Origin: Odiellus spinosus
Taxonomy: Eukaryota; Arthropoda; Arachnida; Opiliones; Phalangiidae
Direction: 5' to 3'
Length of the DNA: 64,000 nucleotides
Assembly: GCA_963920705.1 (NCBI GenBank)
Contig: CAWUCO010000074.1
Coordinates: 1,488,001 to 1,552,000 of the forward strand
The translations under genes were made by a program, and so were the position numbers. Under the pieces are notes generated by a model that ran no database searches, was not told the origin of the DNA, and saw only the letters and a list, made by a program, of their open reading frames with translations. Below, piece after piece: positions 24,512 to 33,570 of the stretch. Position 1 is the stretch's first letter. Each line of letters opens with the position of its first letter.

Positions 24512-25009
24512 TTATTGCGTCTCAGATGGAAATCTATATAAAAAATCAAAAATATACTCAATTTTATTAAAATGGCAAGGTTTTTCTTTCTATTTAACAT
24601 GTAATCTAACTATACTTAAAATATTTAAAGAGCGTTTCAAACCTCGGGCTTATATAAAAAGTATATATTGTTCTAAAAAGTTAATTACTTTTTTACAAGG
24701 GCGTGTATCATATTGAAAATATTAGATCCTCTAGGGCATAAATATATTCAACTTATTTTACTATAAAAGTATTCAAGGCATTAAGTAAAGAGTTTCTTAT
24801 ATGATAATTAAACTAAGTTGGGAAATGTTTAATATAGTTAATATGCACGTGTTCATACATTAAAAAATGTATTTCTTAAGAAAAAACTCGAATATAACTA
24901 TATAACTAGATAATATAAAATAACCTTGAGTTAATCTAGTATATAAAGCCGGCTAATTTCTACAACGAAAAGGTTATATTCGAATCAATTATTTTAAAAC
25001 TAATTGAAA
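24512..25009. other. AT-rich intergenic region between two zinc-ribbon genes
   Basis: Very AT-rich, with no supported coding frame apart from a possible short leftward exon near 24720. It ends in the TATA promoter of the rightward spliced gene. The right arm has about 17 extra bases in the stretch matching 24960-24970. Confidence 0.5.
24940..24947 (+). promoter_or_regulatory. TATA box of the four-exon gene
   Basis: TATATAAAG lies 70 bp upstream of the exon 1 ATG. The same nonamer is found before the 145-aa gene at 27668. Confidence 0.6.
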
Positions 25010-26251
25010 ATGTGCCGTCAGGAGAATCTCGAACAAATGTAAGTATTTTTATAATTTTATTTTCAAGTGTTATCCGAATTAAATTAACTATATAACGTAG
25101 TTGGGGGTACGAGCAAGACTGGCCAGAGGGAGTCCTAGCGGCTCATCAACAGGCTCTTATCGATCTAGAGATGGAAGAAGAGATAGAGGCCGAGCTTCAA
25201 AATGAAAATGCGGCGTAAATACCATAAACCGGATTTTAAAGGGAAACTGTTACATTTTTTTCTATTTGTTTTTAGGTTGGTAGCCGCCGCGGAAGAGGGG
25301 TACGACTCGGATGAGACGATACCCCTCGAAAGGGAGGATTTAGAGGAAAGCGAAGGGTATTTTGAAGATGAGAATCAAAACCCTCTTGATAATATAAGGT
25401 ATTTATTGTTATTTTATGGTTTTTAAAGGTTTGGGGTCTTATAGGTTGTTATGGTGGGATTTTGTAGGATATACTCGGCGTTATATCTGCAAGCTTCCCT
25501 GGTACACTTTGCTTTACTAATTTTATGAAGCCCATTCCAATTTGGAACAATCCCATCGGTTCAAATCCAAACATTCTATTTGAAACAGGTCTCCTATAAT
25601 AAGACTTTTTTTTCGTATCCTTTTACAAAAATTCGTTCAAAGTTTTTAAACTTTGGGTCGGAACAATGCACGGCTAAACGTCCATAATCTAGCATACCAT
25701 ACTCCCACGCCACACCTATCAGCTGATTCTGTACATAGTGGTTTACACAACGTATTTTTGGCGATAAAGCTGTTTTCGGGTATGGGGCTCTATAACTAGC
25801 AAAATATATGCTTTTAGTGCCCCATTTCTCGTCCCCATGTTGTTCAAATTTATGTATTGACAGCTCTTTAACAATGTACGTTTGATCCAACTTACTGCGT
25901 CTGTTATTCAATACTTCCTTCCATTGGATGAAAAGGGCGTCCACTACCAGGGATTTCTTCAATGAATCTAAAATTAGAAAAATTAACATTAAAATTTGTT
26001 TCTTTTGCAGAATGCATGAAAATCCCACCTGCTCTTTCTGTCAATCGGTCGAATTAAACTACGAGATTCTTATCCGGACCTTTCCCTATTTAGTTTACTA
26101 TTGCATGAATCCCGAATGCCGCTTTCACGAACTTCTTGTCGCTATGGTTATCCAGTCTCCCGGCGAGCCTATTTTTATCAATTTAAATGTTCTGGATAAC
26201 GATAGCGATTATAATCTCGCAATTACTTTCCATTTTCCTTGGTACCTCTAA
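25010..26251 (+). CDS. Spliced four-exon gene: acidic N-terminus plus zinc ribbon
   Basis: Exons are 25010-25038, 25101-25214, 25276-25398 and 26011-26251. Introns are 25039-25100, 25215-25275 and 25399-26010. Every intron begins GT (GTAAGT, GTAAAT, GTATTT) and ends AG (TTTTTAG and TTTTGCAG in the last two). All three interrupt a codon after its second base, and joining keeps one frame of 168 codons. Exons 2 and 3 encode a Glu/Asp-rich segment. Exon 4 encodes a CX2C...CMNPEC zinc-ribbon-like fold and a hydrophobic C-terminal half. The same exons are intact in the other arm. A function is not recognised; an acidic, zinc-binding regulator is a guess. Confidence 0.68.
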
Positions 26252-27233
26252 ATTTATATCCTCTATAACTATCCATTATTACTAGCCCTTTCTAGCTTTT
26301 AGCTTTGCCATTTAACTAAAACTTTCTAGCTTTTAACTTTATTTTAAATTCACTAACTTTTTCTAGCTTTTTCTTTTTATTTTTAATTAACTAACCATTA
26401 ATGTTAGCTTTCACGTTTCTAAAATAACTTATTATCCATCTATCCCTTTATATCTATTTAGCTAGGGTTTAATTCTATTTAATATGCATGCTGCTTTTTT
26501 TCCGTGACTCGTAGTTTAAATAAATCGACACCTCCCAGACTCTATCCTCATCTCCGGCCGCCAATGTCATAAAACATGCTTGTCAGGAATTGGAACAAAA
26601 CTAGCAAAGACAAGCCTTGTACCTCATAACACCTTCATCATTTAGCGCCGCTGCTGTTGGGCGCATTGACTCTATCCCAAGCAAATATTCATGCGTGGTT
26701 AAACTTCAGAGAAATCACTATCTTAGTAAATTGATACCATAGTCTAATAAAATATACTTCTGTATACACTAGAAATGGGTTTCTGTCTATCCTAGTATAG
26801 TAAAATGGGCTTTTCTCTCACATGTATTGTATCTATACTAAAATAAACTAATGGCCTTTGTCTATGGTCTTTCTCTATCCTAGACTAGTAAAATGAACTT
26901 TTTCTAGCCTAGAATAGCAAATAAACATATGTTGATCCATTCGAGATCTCATGTACAGTATATACTCTTGATAATACTACAATAAAAATATTTTTCTCAC
27001 TCATTATGACTTTTATTTCATGTAATTTAAATTTCTATCATTTATAGATCTGCTTTTAAGTAACTATAACACTCTTGGTTGACGTACTAATACAACATTG
27101 GTTCGGATAAGGTTAGATCTATAGTTATATTTATATTCTTAATGCTATAGACAGCTTTAAAGGGAACATAAAACTATAACCGAAGAATATTTTCATAATG
27201 CAAAAACTGAATTTTACCAGCCGAAAAAGACAT
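25594..27233 (-). CDS. Putative two-exon gene antisense to and overlapping the four-exon gene
   Basis: Exon 2 (25594-25967) is a 124-codon frame lying inside intron 3 of the opposite-strand gene. It is preceded by a TTTTTCTAATTTTAG acceptor. Exon 1 (27218-27233, 16 bases) starts with ATG and ends at a GGTAAAAT donor; the phases agree. A TATAAAAG box lies about 95 bp upstream of the ATG. The frame is kept in the other arm, with about six amino-acid changes. No family is recognised. The 16-base first exon is the weak point; exon 2 alone is better supported. Confidence 0.4.
26252..27217. other. Non-coding stretch, likely intron of the leftward gene
   Basis: No coding frame is supported. It contains repeated TTTCTAGCTTTT motifs (about 26290-26380) and repeated TCTATCCTAG...TAGTAAAATG motifs (about 26795-26900). 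If the two-exon leftward gene is real, this is most of its intron. Confidence 0.5.
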
Positions 27234-27328
27234 GATACTTCTTGTTGTTTTGAGTGACGGTGAAAAAAGAAAACTTTGAGTTGTAAGTTTAACCAACCTT
27301 TGGATATCTTTCCAATGATTACGAAAGC

Positions 27329-27675
27329 CTTTTATACTCATTTTCAGGGTTAAAACTGAAGGAGTTTACCTCGTGGACCAAAAGTGTCTAACATTGAAAT
27401 AGCCAATCAGAAGTTAGATTACACGTGCACTTTGCCTGTATCAAAGCTAAATCCTATCTTTTATGGATTAACCAATCAAAAACTAATTTTATACGTGCCA
27501 ACTAGTTTTTCAAGACTTTTAAAATTTGATGGACCAATCAAAAAATTAGAAAAGTTAATTACCTAACTAGTTACTTATATTCTAACTTCGCCCAAATTAC
27601 CATATTTTAAACGGAATATCGTGAACTTCGCCCATCTCTGGGATTTTCAAAACCACACCCAGATGAGTATATAAA
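27329..27675. promoter_or_regulatory. Divergent promoter with three CCAAT boxes
   Basis: A leftward TATAAAAG (27337-27330) and a rightward TATATAAAG (27668-27676) face away from each other. Between them lie three CCAATCA boxes (27403, 27472, 27533), a CACGTG E-box (27422-27427) and two AACTTCGCCCA repeats (27584 and 27624). The layout is kept in the other arm. It would drive the two-exon gene leftward and the 145-aa gene (with polymerase behind it) rightward. Confidence 0.6.
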
Positions 27676-27759
27676 GATGAGAAATTCAGACAAACCTCAC
27701 AAACGTTTCCAGCTCTCATCTCTTCAAGTCTTCACAACCTTAAAGTGATCCTGTAACTC

Positions 27760-28197
27760 ATGGCTGCTAATTCATCATCGAATAAACGCAAGGTAACCGA
27801 CTTCTTTGATTCTTTACCTGATCTCTTGGATAATTTGGATTGGAAAGATGAATTAATCTCGCATATTAATACAGTTAAAGAAGGAAGTACTATTCAAAAT
27901 CAAGGGGGTCTAGTTCCAAAATACGACGTCAAAGAAGACTCGGCTTCTCACTCTATAAATTTACCCGTACAAGTCGGAGATTACTACATTGATATCCCTA
28001 TTTACGAGTACAACAAGATTAAGAATTTACCAGCCAATGAAATTTGGATGGCGGATGGTCGAAGACTACGTTTCTTTGCCCAAGAGAACAGCAAGGAGTG
28101 TAAACTGATAAACTCTATTGTCACCCAAATTGCTAAAGATATGAGGCAAAATCCGAATAAGCAAATCAGTCCAGCGAACAAAAGGGTCAAAAAGTAA
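27760..28197 (+). CDS. 145-aa protein upstream of polymerase, unknown
   Basis: ATG in a good context about 90 bp after a TATATAAAG box. The protein is polar, with a basic C-terminus (NKRVKK) and an SNKRK stretch near the start, either of which could be a nuclear signal. No domain is recognised. It is 100% open in both arms and differs by about one residue, so it is among the best-kept genes of the element. Its position before polB suggests an early or replication-linked role, but that is inference. Confidence 0.7.
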   Translation: MAANSSSNKRKVTDFFDSLPDLLDNLDWKDELISHINTVKEGSTIQNQGGLVPKYDVKEDSASHSINLPVQVGDYYIDIPIYEYNKIKNLPANEIWMADGRRLRFFAQENSKECKLINSIVTQIAKDMRQNPNKQISPANKRVKK

Positions 28198-28435
28198 GTC
28201 GATGACTTTTCAATTTCTAACCCGGTTTACGACTTCGAAACGAATTACGGTCTTCCTCATAAAAGTAAAATATGAACCCTTTATATATGAAGTCTTGGAA
28301 CAAAGAAAGAAAAGATCATTAAAAAAAAGCCCCCTTACGTATATTTCTGGGTTTATCGACTTTGGAGGTTGACATTTTATTGGCCCATCGGCGTTAAAAG
28401 CGAGCGGCGTTCTAACTTTCAAAACATTTCGAGTC
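28198..28435. other. Gap between the 145-aa gene and polB
   Basis: No frame is supported on the + strand. It probably holds the 3' end of the upstream gene and the promoter of the polymerase, but no clear TATA box was found. Confidence 0.4.
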
Positions 28436-31400
28436 ATGAGTAGCCAAGAATCGGACAGCGACCAGGATGAACAGCCATTGGATTTAAGTTTAAAAAGTAA
28501 CCCAAAACAATTATATTCTATTGATAAAATTCTAGCTAAACACTCGCGGAAATACAAATGTCAGCAGATAGAAGGTAAAGTGCGATTCAAAAATTTGGAT
28601 CAAATTAAACTGACTGAAATTCACGAAACTTTTGTCAGTATTATAAACTCTTTACTGTACGAATTGTTACGGGACTACCATGGGTACAATCGAGTACGTT
28701 TCTGTATTCGCTCGGATGAATTGGATAGCCCGATTAACCTGGCCTTTATGAACATAAATGACCTAACAGCCGAAAGAGTTATTCGAGCTATTAGTCAAGT
28801 AGCGCAATCGAACCAAAATTTTCATCTTGAGAGTTCACTAACTTTTGACGTGGTTCTATTACAATGTGACGTCCCAGTTGGAGCTCTCCAAAAAGGTTTG
28901 AATCGTCGAAATATTGTCCCTTTTGATACGTTTATTTAAATCAACCCCAATTACATTTATTTGGAAAATGATGATCATTTATGTTTCGGTCGAGCTTTGG
29001 CTATTGGTTATTTTTAGCCGATCTCCGGGTCGAAAAAAGAAAGAACAAAGCCTTCAAACTAAGCAAAGACCAGACGTATTACTTTAGAGATCTTAAAGAT
29101 AGTACGAAGGATGTACAGAAACGTGAAGCTCTACTCTTATACCATAATGCCAAAATCGAACCAGGGGCCGTTAATTTGAAAAGTATCGGAAAATTCCAAC
29201 AATTTCTGGTCGACTATCAAATTGTCATTATTCGATTAGAAAATATTAATGAATTTTATTTTCGCGGTCCCTGGCGTGAAAAACAAATTTTTATGGTTAT
29301 TGTGAACGATCACGTGCACATATTGAAGGATTATCATTGTCTGAAGGGTGGGTCATCCTATTGTCCCAAAAGCTTAAAGATTTTTACACGCTATAGTCAA
29401 AGTAAAGAACACGATTGTGAGACGCGAGTGAATTGTAGTCGTTGTCGTATGTTGAACGTTTTCCACGAACAAATTAACATTCCGTTACAGAGATGTCGCG
29501 ACTGTGGGCGTTACTTTAGAGGTCCAGATTGCTTCAATTTACATTTAGCTAACGGCACGTGTAAAACTTTTAAACGATGTGTAAAATGCGGATTAGAATT
29601 GAAGGACAATCACGAATGTTCGAGACCCTGTAAAAATTGTCGGAGAAAACACGAAAAAAACCGTTGTTACGTCATGCCTTTGGATACCAAGTACGAAAAG
29701 AGACGTTATTGTTATTTTGACACTGAGACTGTGACCAAAAATAACGAATATGTCCCAGTTCTGTTGGTTAGCGCCATGGAAAATGAAGAAGACGGAGAAT
29801 ACACCTACAGTATATTTCGAGGGTTTGACTGCATTGACCAGTTTATGGCGAACCTCTTCCAAACGAAAGATACCTATATTCAACACGCCACGAAACGTAT
29901 GAAGAAAACTGTTCCAGTCTTTGAAGACGTCACCCTGGTATCGCATAATGGCATGAACTTTGACAGTTCTTCATTTTAAACGCCTTATTAAAAATGGCCA
30001 TTACCCCTGATGTTGACTTTAAAGGTAGCAAGCTGCTGGCCATCTTTCTGAAACAACAGAAAATGAAATTCTTGGATTCCTTTAATTTTGTGGCTCAACC
30101 TTTAAGATCGTTTCCCGCCACGTTTTCATTGGGGGAAAGCAAAAAAGAATTTTTCCCCTATACTATTCATACTGAAGATACGCTAGATTACGTCGGACCT
30201 CTTCCTAGCAAAGTCTATTTCCAACCTGAATACATGAAAGAAAAAGATTACGCCGAGTTTAGCCAGTGGTACGAAGAGAAGAAAAAGCAAACAGTCTATA
30301 ATTTGAGAGAAGAATTGGAGTATTACACAATCATGGATGTCAAGGTGTTACAACAAGGAATGGATACCTTTCGACGATTATTCCAGCAAGAAACCGCTTA
30401 CGACGTTATTAACATGAATGCTTTGACCATTGCCGGGGCCTGTACTAACATATTTCTGCACAAGTACTTGGAAGAATTTAGTTTAGGCGTTGTTCCGGCA
30501 AATGGATATGGAAACAATATCAATCAAAGTCAAGCCGCATTAAAGTGGTTGGCTTGGGAAGCGGAGAAACGTAACATCGACATACAAACCACCTTATCGT
30601 TGGGAGGTGAAAAGAAAATTGGTCGTTTTCCGGTTGACGGGTATTGTGCTAATCCAGAAATCATTTTTCAATACGACGGGGACTTTTTTCACGGATGCCC
30701 GCTTCATACAAAGGGTAGCCAGTGGAATCCTTTGTTACAAGATTAATTCAAAAACCTGTACGAAACAACTTTAGATCGGGATGACGCCATCAAAGCCAGC
30801 ACCCCAAGGCCGAATACGTCCGAATCTGGAGCTGCGAATGGGAAGAAATGTTGAAGACTAACCAGGAGCTAAAAACATACTGCAAATCTTTATCTTTTCG
30901 CGAGCCAATTGGTCCGAAATCCGCGCTATACGGCGGTTGGACAGAAGGTCTCGTTTTGTACCGAAAGGCTCAACCGGATGAGAAGATCTTATTCTACGAT
31001 ATAATGAGTCTTTACCCCTTTGTCTGTAAGTACCGTGACTATCCAAAGTTACACCCGGAAGTAATTAAAAAAAATTTAATTACGAAAAAATTTTTTATTT
31101 TGGATTAATGTCTTGCAAGATTTTGGCACCAAAAAACGCCTATATACCAGCCTTACTTTTCTTTGCCTTATGTAAGACATGCGTGGAAAACGATCTTGAG
31201 TCTTGCACCCACAGTGACCAAGAAAGGGCTTTCGACGGCTGCTGGACGAGTGTTGAAACTATTGAACTGACTGATACGCGACCTTTCAATGACGAAGTTT
31301 GTATGTTGTCTTACAAATACAAGAAAGATTTTAGTCCAACGTACTAAAAAGGTTCGCCTGTGGTTGGTTGCTTCGTTAGCTCCTATGGCCGCATTGGCTT

Positions 31401-31860
31401 GTTTCAAACCTTGCAACAGTTGGGCACCAGGACTTTCTATTATGACACGGATAGTTTATTTTTTGTCCGAAAGAACAATGACGAAACAAATTCTCCCCCC
31501 ATCGGTCAATTTATGGGAGACTGGACCGACGAAGTTCCGGGTACTTATATCACTGAATTTGTGTGTTCTGGACCCAAATCGTATAGCTACAAAACAGCCG
31601 ACGGTAAAAGCGTCACGAAAATGAAAGGCATTTCCCTCAATCGAAAAAATGAAGAAATCATCAATTTTGATTCGATAAAAGCGGCCTTGGACAAACCAGA
31701 AACCACGTACTCGGTGGAGGTCCCCTTTAACGTGGTGCGCAACAAGAGTCAGGCGAAGCTTTTTCTGGGTAATTTAAAGAAGACTTTTGGTGTCACCTTT
31801 AATAAAAGAATTATCAAAGATGATTACTCGACAGTGCCCTTTGGATATTCGAACGAATAA
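28436..31860 (+). pseudogene. polB: DNA polymerase B (protein-primed type), left copy, broken
   Basis: Family-B polymerase that copies the linear element genome. Recognisable in order: an N-terminal domain starting with a PLDLS motif, a Cys-rich zinc region (about 29400-29670), Exo I FDTE (about 29716), Exo II SHNG (about 29941), palm motif A YDIMSLYP (30995-31018) and motif C YDTDS (31441-31455). Lesions: TAA at 28937, frameshifts near 29008, 29975, 30830 and 31090, TAA at 30744 and 31345, and a deletion of about 378 bp at 31258 that removes the motif B region. The shifts near 29975 and 30830 are also in the other arm. Confidence 0.9.
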
Positions 31861-31861
31861 G

Positions 31862-32287
31862 ATGTATCGTGAAAGTAAAAGATTGGAGACCTTTAACAAT
31901 ATCAATTGGTTGACGGCCTCGAAACATTTGCCACGCCACTCGTATCTAGCTTCGGAACTAGCTGAAGCGGGTTTTTTCTACTTGAACGAAGGTTGTAAGA
32001 CTAGATGTTTCTGTTGTCACAATGAATTTGACAGGAGCGAAAGCAGTAGCGATGAATATCCACTGAGCGTACATCAAAGAGAAGCCCCGTTTTGCGCCTT
32101 TTTACTCGATCAGGATAAAACTAATTTGAAAGCGTATGAAGAAGCCCATCAAAAAAAATTGGCCAATGAAGCTGTGGAAAAACTGACCATTTTGATGAAA
32201 AACAAACATATTTTGAGGTTTGTGGAAGCATTACGCGAGGTGGTATTAGATGGATTTGGAAAAGAGTATAAAAAAGGTGACATTTGA
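31862..32287 (+). CDS. BIR-domain (IAP-like) protein
   Basis: 141 codons starting one base after the polymerase stop. A single baculovirus-IAP-repeat domain fills residues 7-80: RLxTF then Trp16, LAxAGFxY (33-40), and the zinc ligands C49, C52, H71 and C78 with CX2C-X18-H-X6-C spacing. No RING domain follows; the rest is helical. In cells BIR proteins bind caspases or act in cell division, and viral IAPs block apoptosis, so a host-death-control role is plausible but not shown. The Trp usually found after the CXXC is absent. The right-arm copy differs at three residues. Confidence 0.75.
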   Translation: MYRESKRLETFNNINWLTASKHLPRHSYLASELAEAGFFYLNEGCKTRCFCCHNEFDRSESSSDEYPLSVHQREAPFCAFLLDQDKTNLKAYEEAHQKKLANEAVEKLTILMKNKHILRFVEALREVVLDGFGKEYKKGDI

Positions 32288-32444
32288 CGAGATAACGGTT
32301 ATTTGGTATATCCCTGTCGAGGATCGGACCAATTGGAATTTTGTCAATCATTTCCGTTTTAAAAAGAGAATTAAAGATTTTGAGCTTAAATTTGAAAAAT
32401 GTCGTGTCAAATCAAATTTCAAGCCCCAATGCAGCTGTTGGTGA
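32250..32444 (+). CDS. 64-aa PPP1R15/GADD34-like PP1-docking ORF
   Basis: A short frame overlapping the end of the BIR gene by 38 bases and the start of the ATPase by 46. Residues 9-12 are KVTF (an RVxF docking motif for protein phosphatase 1). They are followed by a hydrophobic pair, Arg26, Trp29 and RFKKRI (36-41). That order is the signature of the PPP1R15 (GADD34/CReP) core and of viral relatives such as herpes ICP34.5 and ASFV DP71L, which recruit PP1 to eIF2-alpha. The match rests on motifs only. The right copy differs by one residue (R to H). Confidence 0.55.
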   Translation: MDLEKSIKKVTFDEITVIWYIPVEDRTNWNFVNHFRFKKRIKDFELKFEKCRVKSNFKPQCSCW

Positions 32445-32956
32445 GTGGTCCAACCATGTGTGGTACAACCACCTGGATATTTAACCTTTTAAAAAACGCC
32501 GAGACTTTAATTGAACCTCCACCCAATAGGATCGTGTACTGTTATAAAGAGTACCAACCAAAATTTAAAGACATGCAGAAAGAGGTGAAAAATTTGGAGT
32601 TTATTGAGGGATTGCCCCCAGAAGATCCCAATTTTTGGGATGAAAATTTGCATAATTTTTTAATTATTGACGACTTGGCCTTTAACTGCTATAATAACGC
32701 GCACATTGCTAATATCTATTGTGTTTCCTCGCACCATAAAAATGTGTCAGTGGCTTTGTTAACTCAAAATCTATTTGGGCAAGGAAAAGAAAGCCGAACA
32801 ATTAGCCTTAATTCCTCGTATATCATATGTTTCAAAAATCCTCGCGATGGAAGTCAAATAAACTACTTGAGTAGTCAAATATTTCCCCATAACAAAAATC
32901 TCGTGGCCAAAGCTTTTCATCTAGTGACGGCTGCTAATCCATTTTCTTGTGTATAG
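32399..32956 (+). CDS. Genome-packaging ATPase (FtsK/HerA-like), P-loop altered
   Basis: 185 codons, typical of Polinton/adintovirus A32-like ATPases that pump DNA into capsids. The P-loop at residues 17-25 reads GPTMCGTTT: the catalytic Lys (residue 23) is Thr, encoded ACA at 32465-32467, a single A-to-C change from Lys. Walker B FLIIDD is at 87-92. The rest of the domain looks intact. The same replacement is in the other arm, so it predates the dimer or was spread by conversion. Such a protein should not hydrolyse ATP normally. Confidence 0.85.
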   Translation: MSCQIKFQAPMQLLVSGPTMCGTTTWIFNLLKNAETLIEPPPNRIVYCYKEYQPKFKDMQKEVKNLEFIEGLPPEDPNFWDENLHNFLIIDDLAFNCYNNAHIANIYCVSSHHKNVSVALLTQNLFGQGKESRTISLNSSYIICFKNPRDGSQINYLSSQIFPHNKNLVAKAFHLVTAANPFSCV

Positions 32957-32970
32957 ATTTGAAACAAAAT

Positions 32971-33048
32971 ATGCCTGACGAGTTACGTTTAAGAAGTAAC
33001 ATATTCCCTCACGAAGGTAATATGATCGTTGTTTGCAATGACAATTAA
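32971..33048 (+). CDS. 25-aa micro-ORF between ATPase and basic protein
   Basis: ATG to TAA, 25 codons, kept in the other arm (44808-44885) with one changed residue. It lies in an otherwise non-coding 146-bp gap. It may be a real small peptide or an upstream frame in the leader of the next gene. No similarity is recognised. Confidence 0.25.
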   Translation: MPDELRLRSNIFPHEGNMIVVCNDN

Positions 33049-33102
33049 ATAAGCTTGTTTCTTCAATAAAAGTGTTATTACGGATCTTGACTTTAAAAGA
33101 AC

Positions 33103-33570
33103 ATGGTGAGAAAACGTACCTCAAGACGTTTGCGGAGCAAGCGAAAACCAATATCATTACTGAAAAAAGTTTTATTACGGAACGCTCGGAGGGCTTTACG
33201 GACCCAAACCAGATTTACCAGACAACGGCATCCCCTGAAGAAACACTTGCCTTTCTTACGGAGGCTGGTCAACGTTAGTCAAAAAGGAGGTGGAAAACTA
33301 GAGCAGTTTTTGAAAAGAGCCAAGGCCCCTCAAATTAAATCAATCAACAAATCGTTTTTTAACTTGTTACGCGGTAACATTGAGATACCTGAGGAAGCCC
33401 GGTTGTACCTAAAACAGCACCGAGGTCTTGTCCGTCAATTAGGCAGTAAACGGGGGACCACCAAAACGAATCGGAAATTGTATATAAAACAAGCTGGAGG
33501 TCTGTTGCCCGGTTTAATCGGTGCCCTGGTACCGACCCTGATTTCAACCATTTCTTCTCTGGTACGATGA
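33103..33570 (+). CDS. Basic virion protein, pVI/pX-like
   Basis: 155 codons. The first half is extremely rich in Arg and Lys. The end is an AGGLLPGLIGALVP-type glycine-hydrophobic segment, reminiscent of membrane-active or core proteins of adenoviruses and of Polintons. The QAGG-L stretch resembles an adenain-type cleavage site. It probably binds DNA inside the particle and/or acts at membranes. Its stop overlaps the next start (ATGA), suggesting coupled translation. The right copy is nearly identical. Confidence 0.6.
   Translation: MVRKRTSRRLRSKRKPISLLKKVLLRNARRALRTQTRFTRQRHPLKKHLPFLRRLVNVSQKGGGKLEQFLKRAKAPQIKSINKSFFNLLRGNIEIPEEARLYLKQHRGLVRQLGSKRGTTKTNRKLYIKQAGGLLPGLIGALVPTLISTISSLVR

Noticed and set aside
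24456..24716. 86-codon plus-strand frame opposite the zinc-ribbon gene
   Set aside because: It is antisense to the CPSC-coding extension, AT-rich and without a promoter. Conservation between arms equals that of the surrounding DNA.
33072..33278. 68-codon frame overlapping the basic protein
   Set aside because: Out of frame with the longer Arg-rich gene; no independent support.
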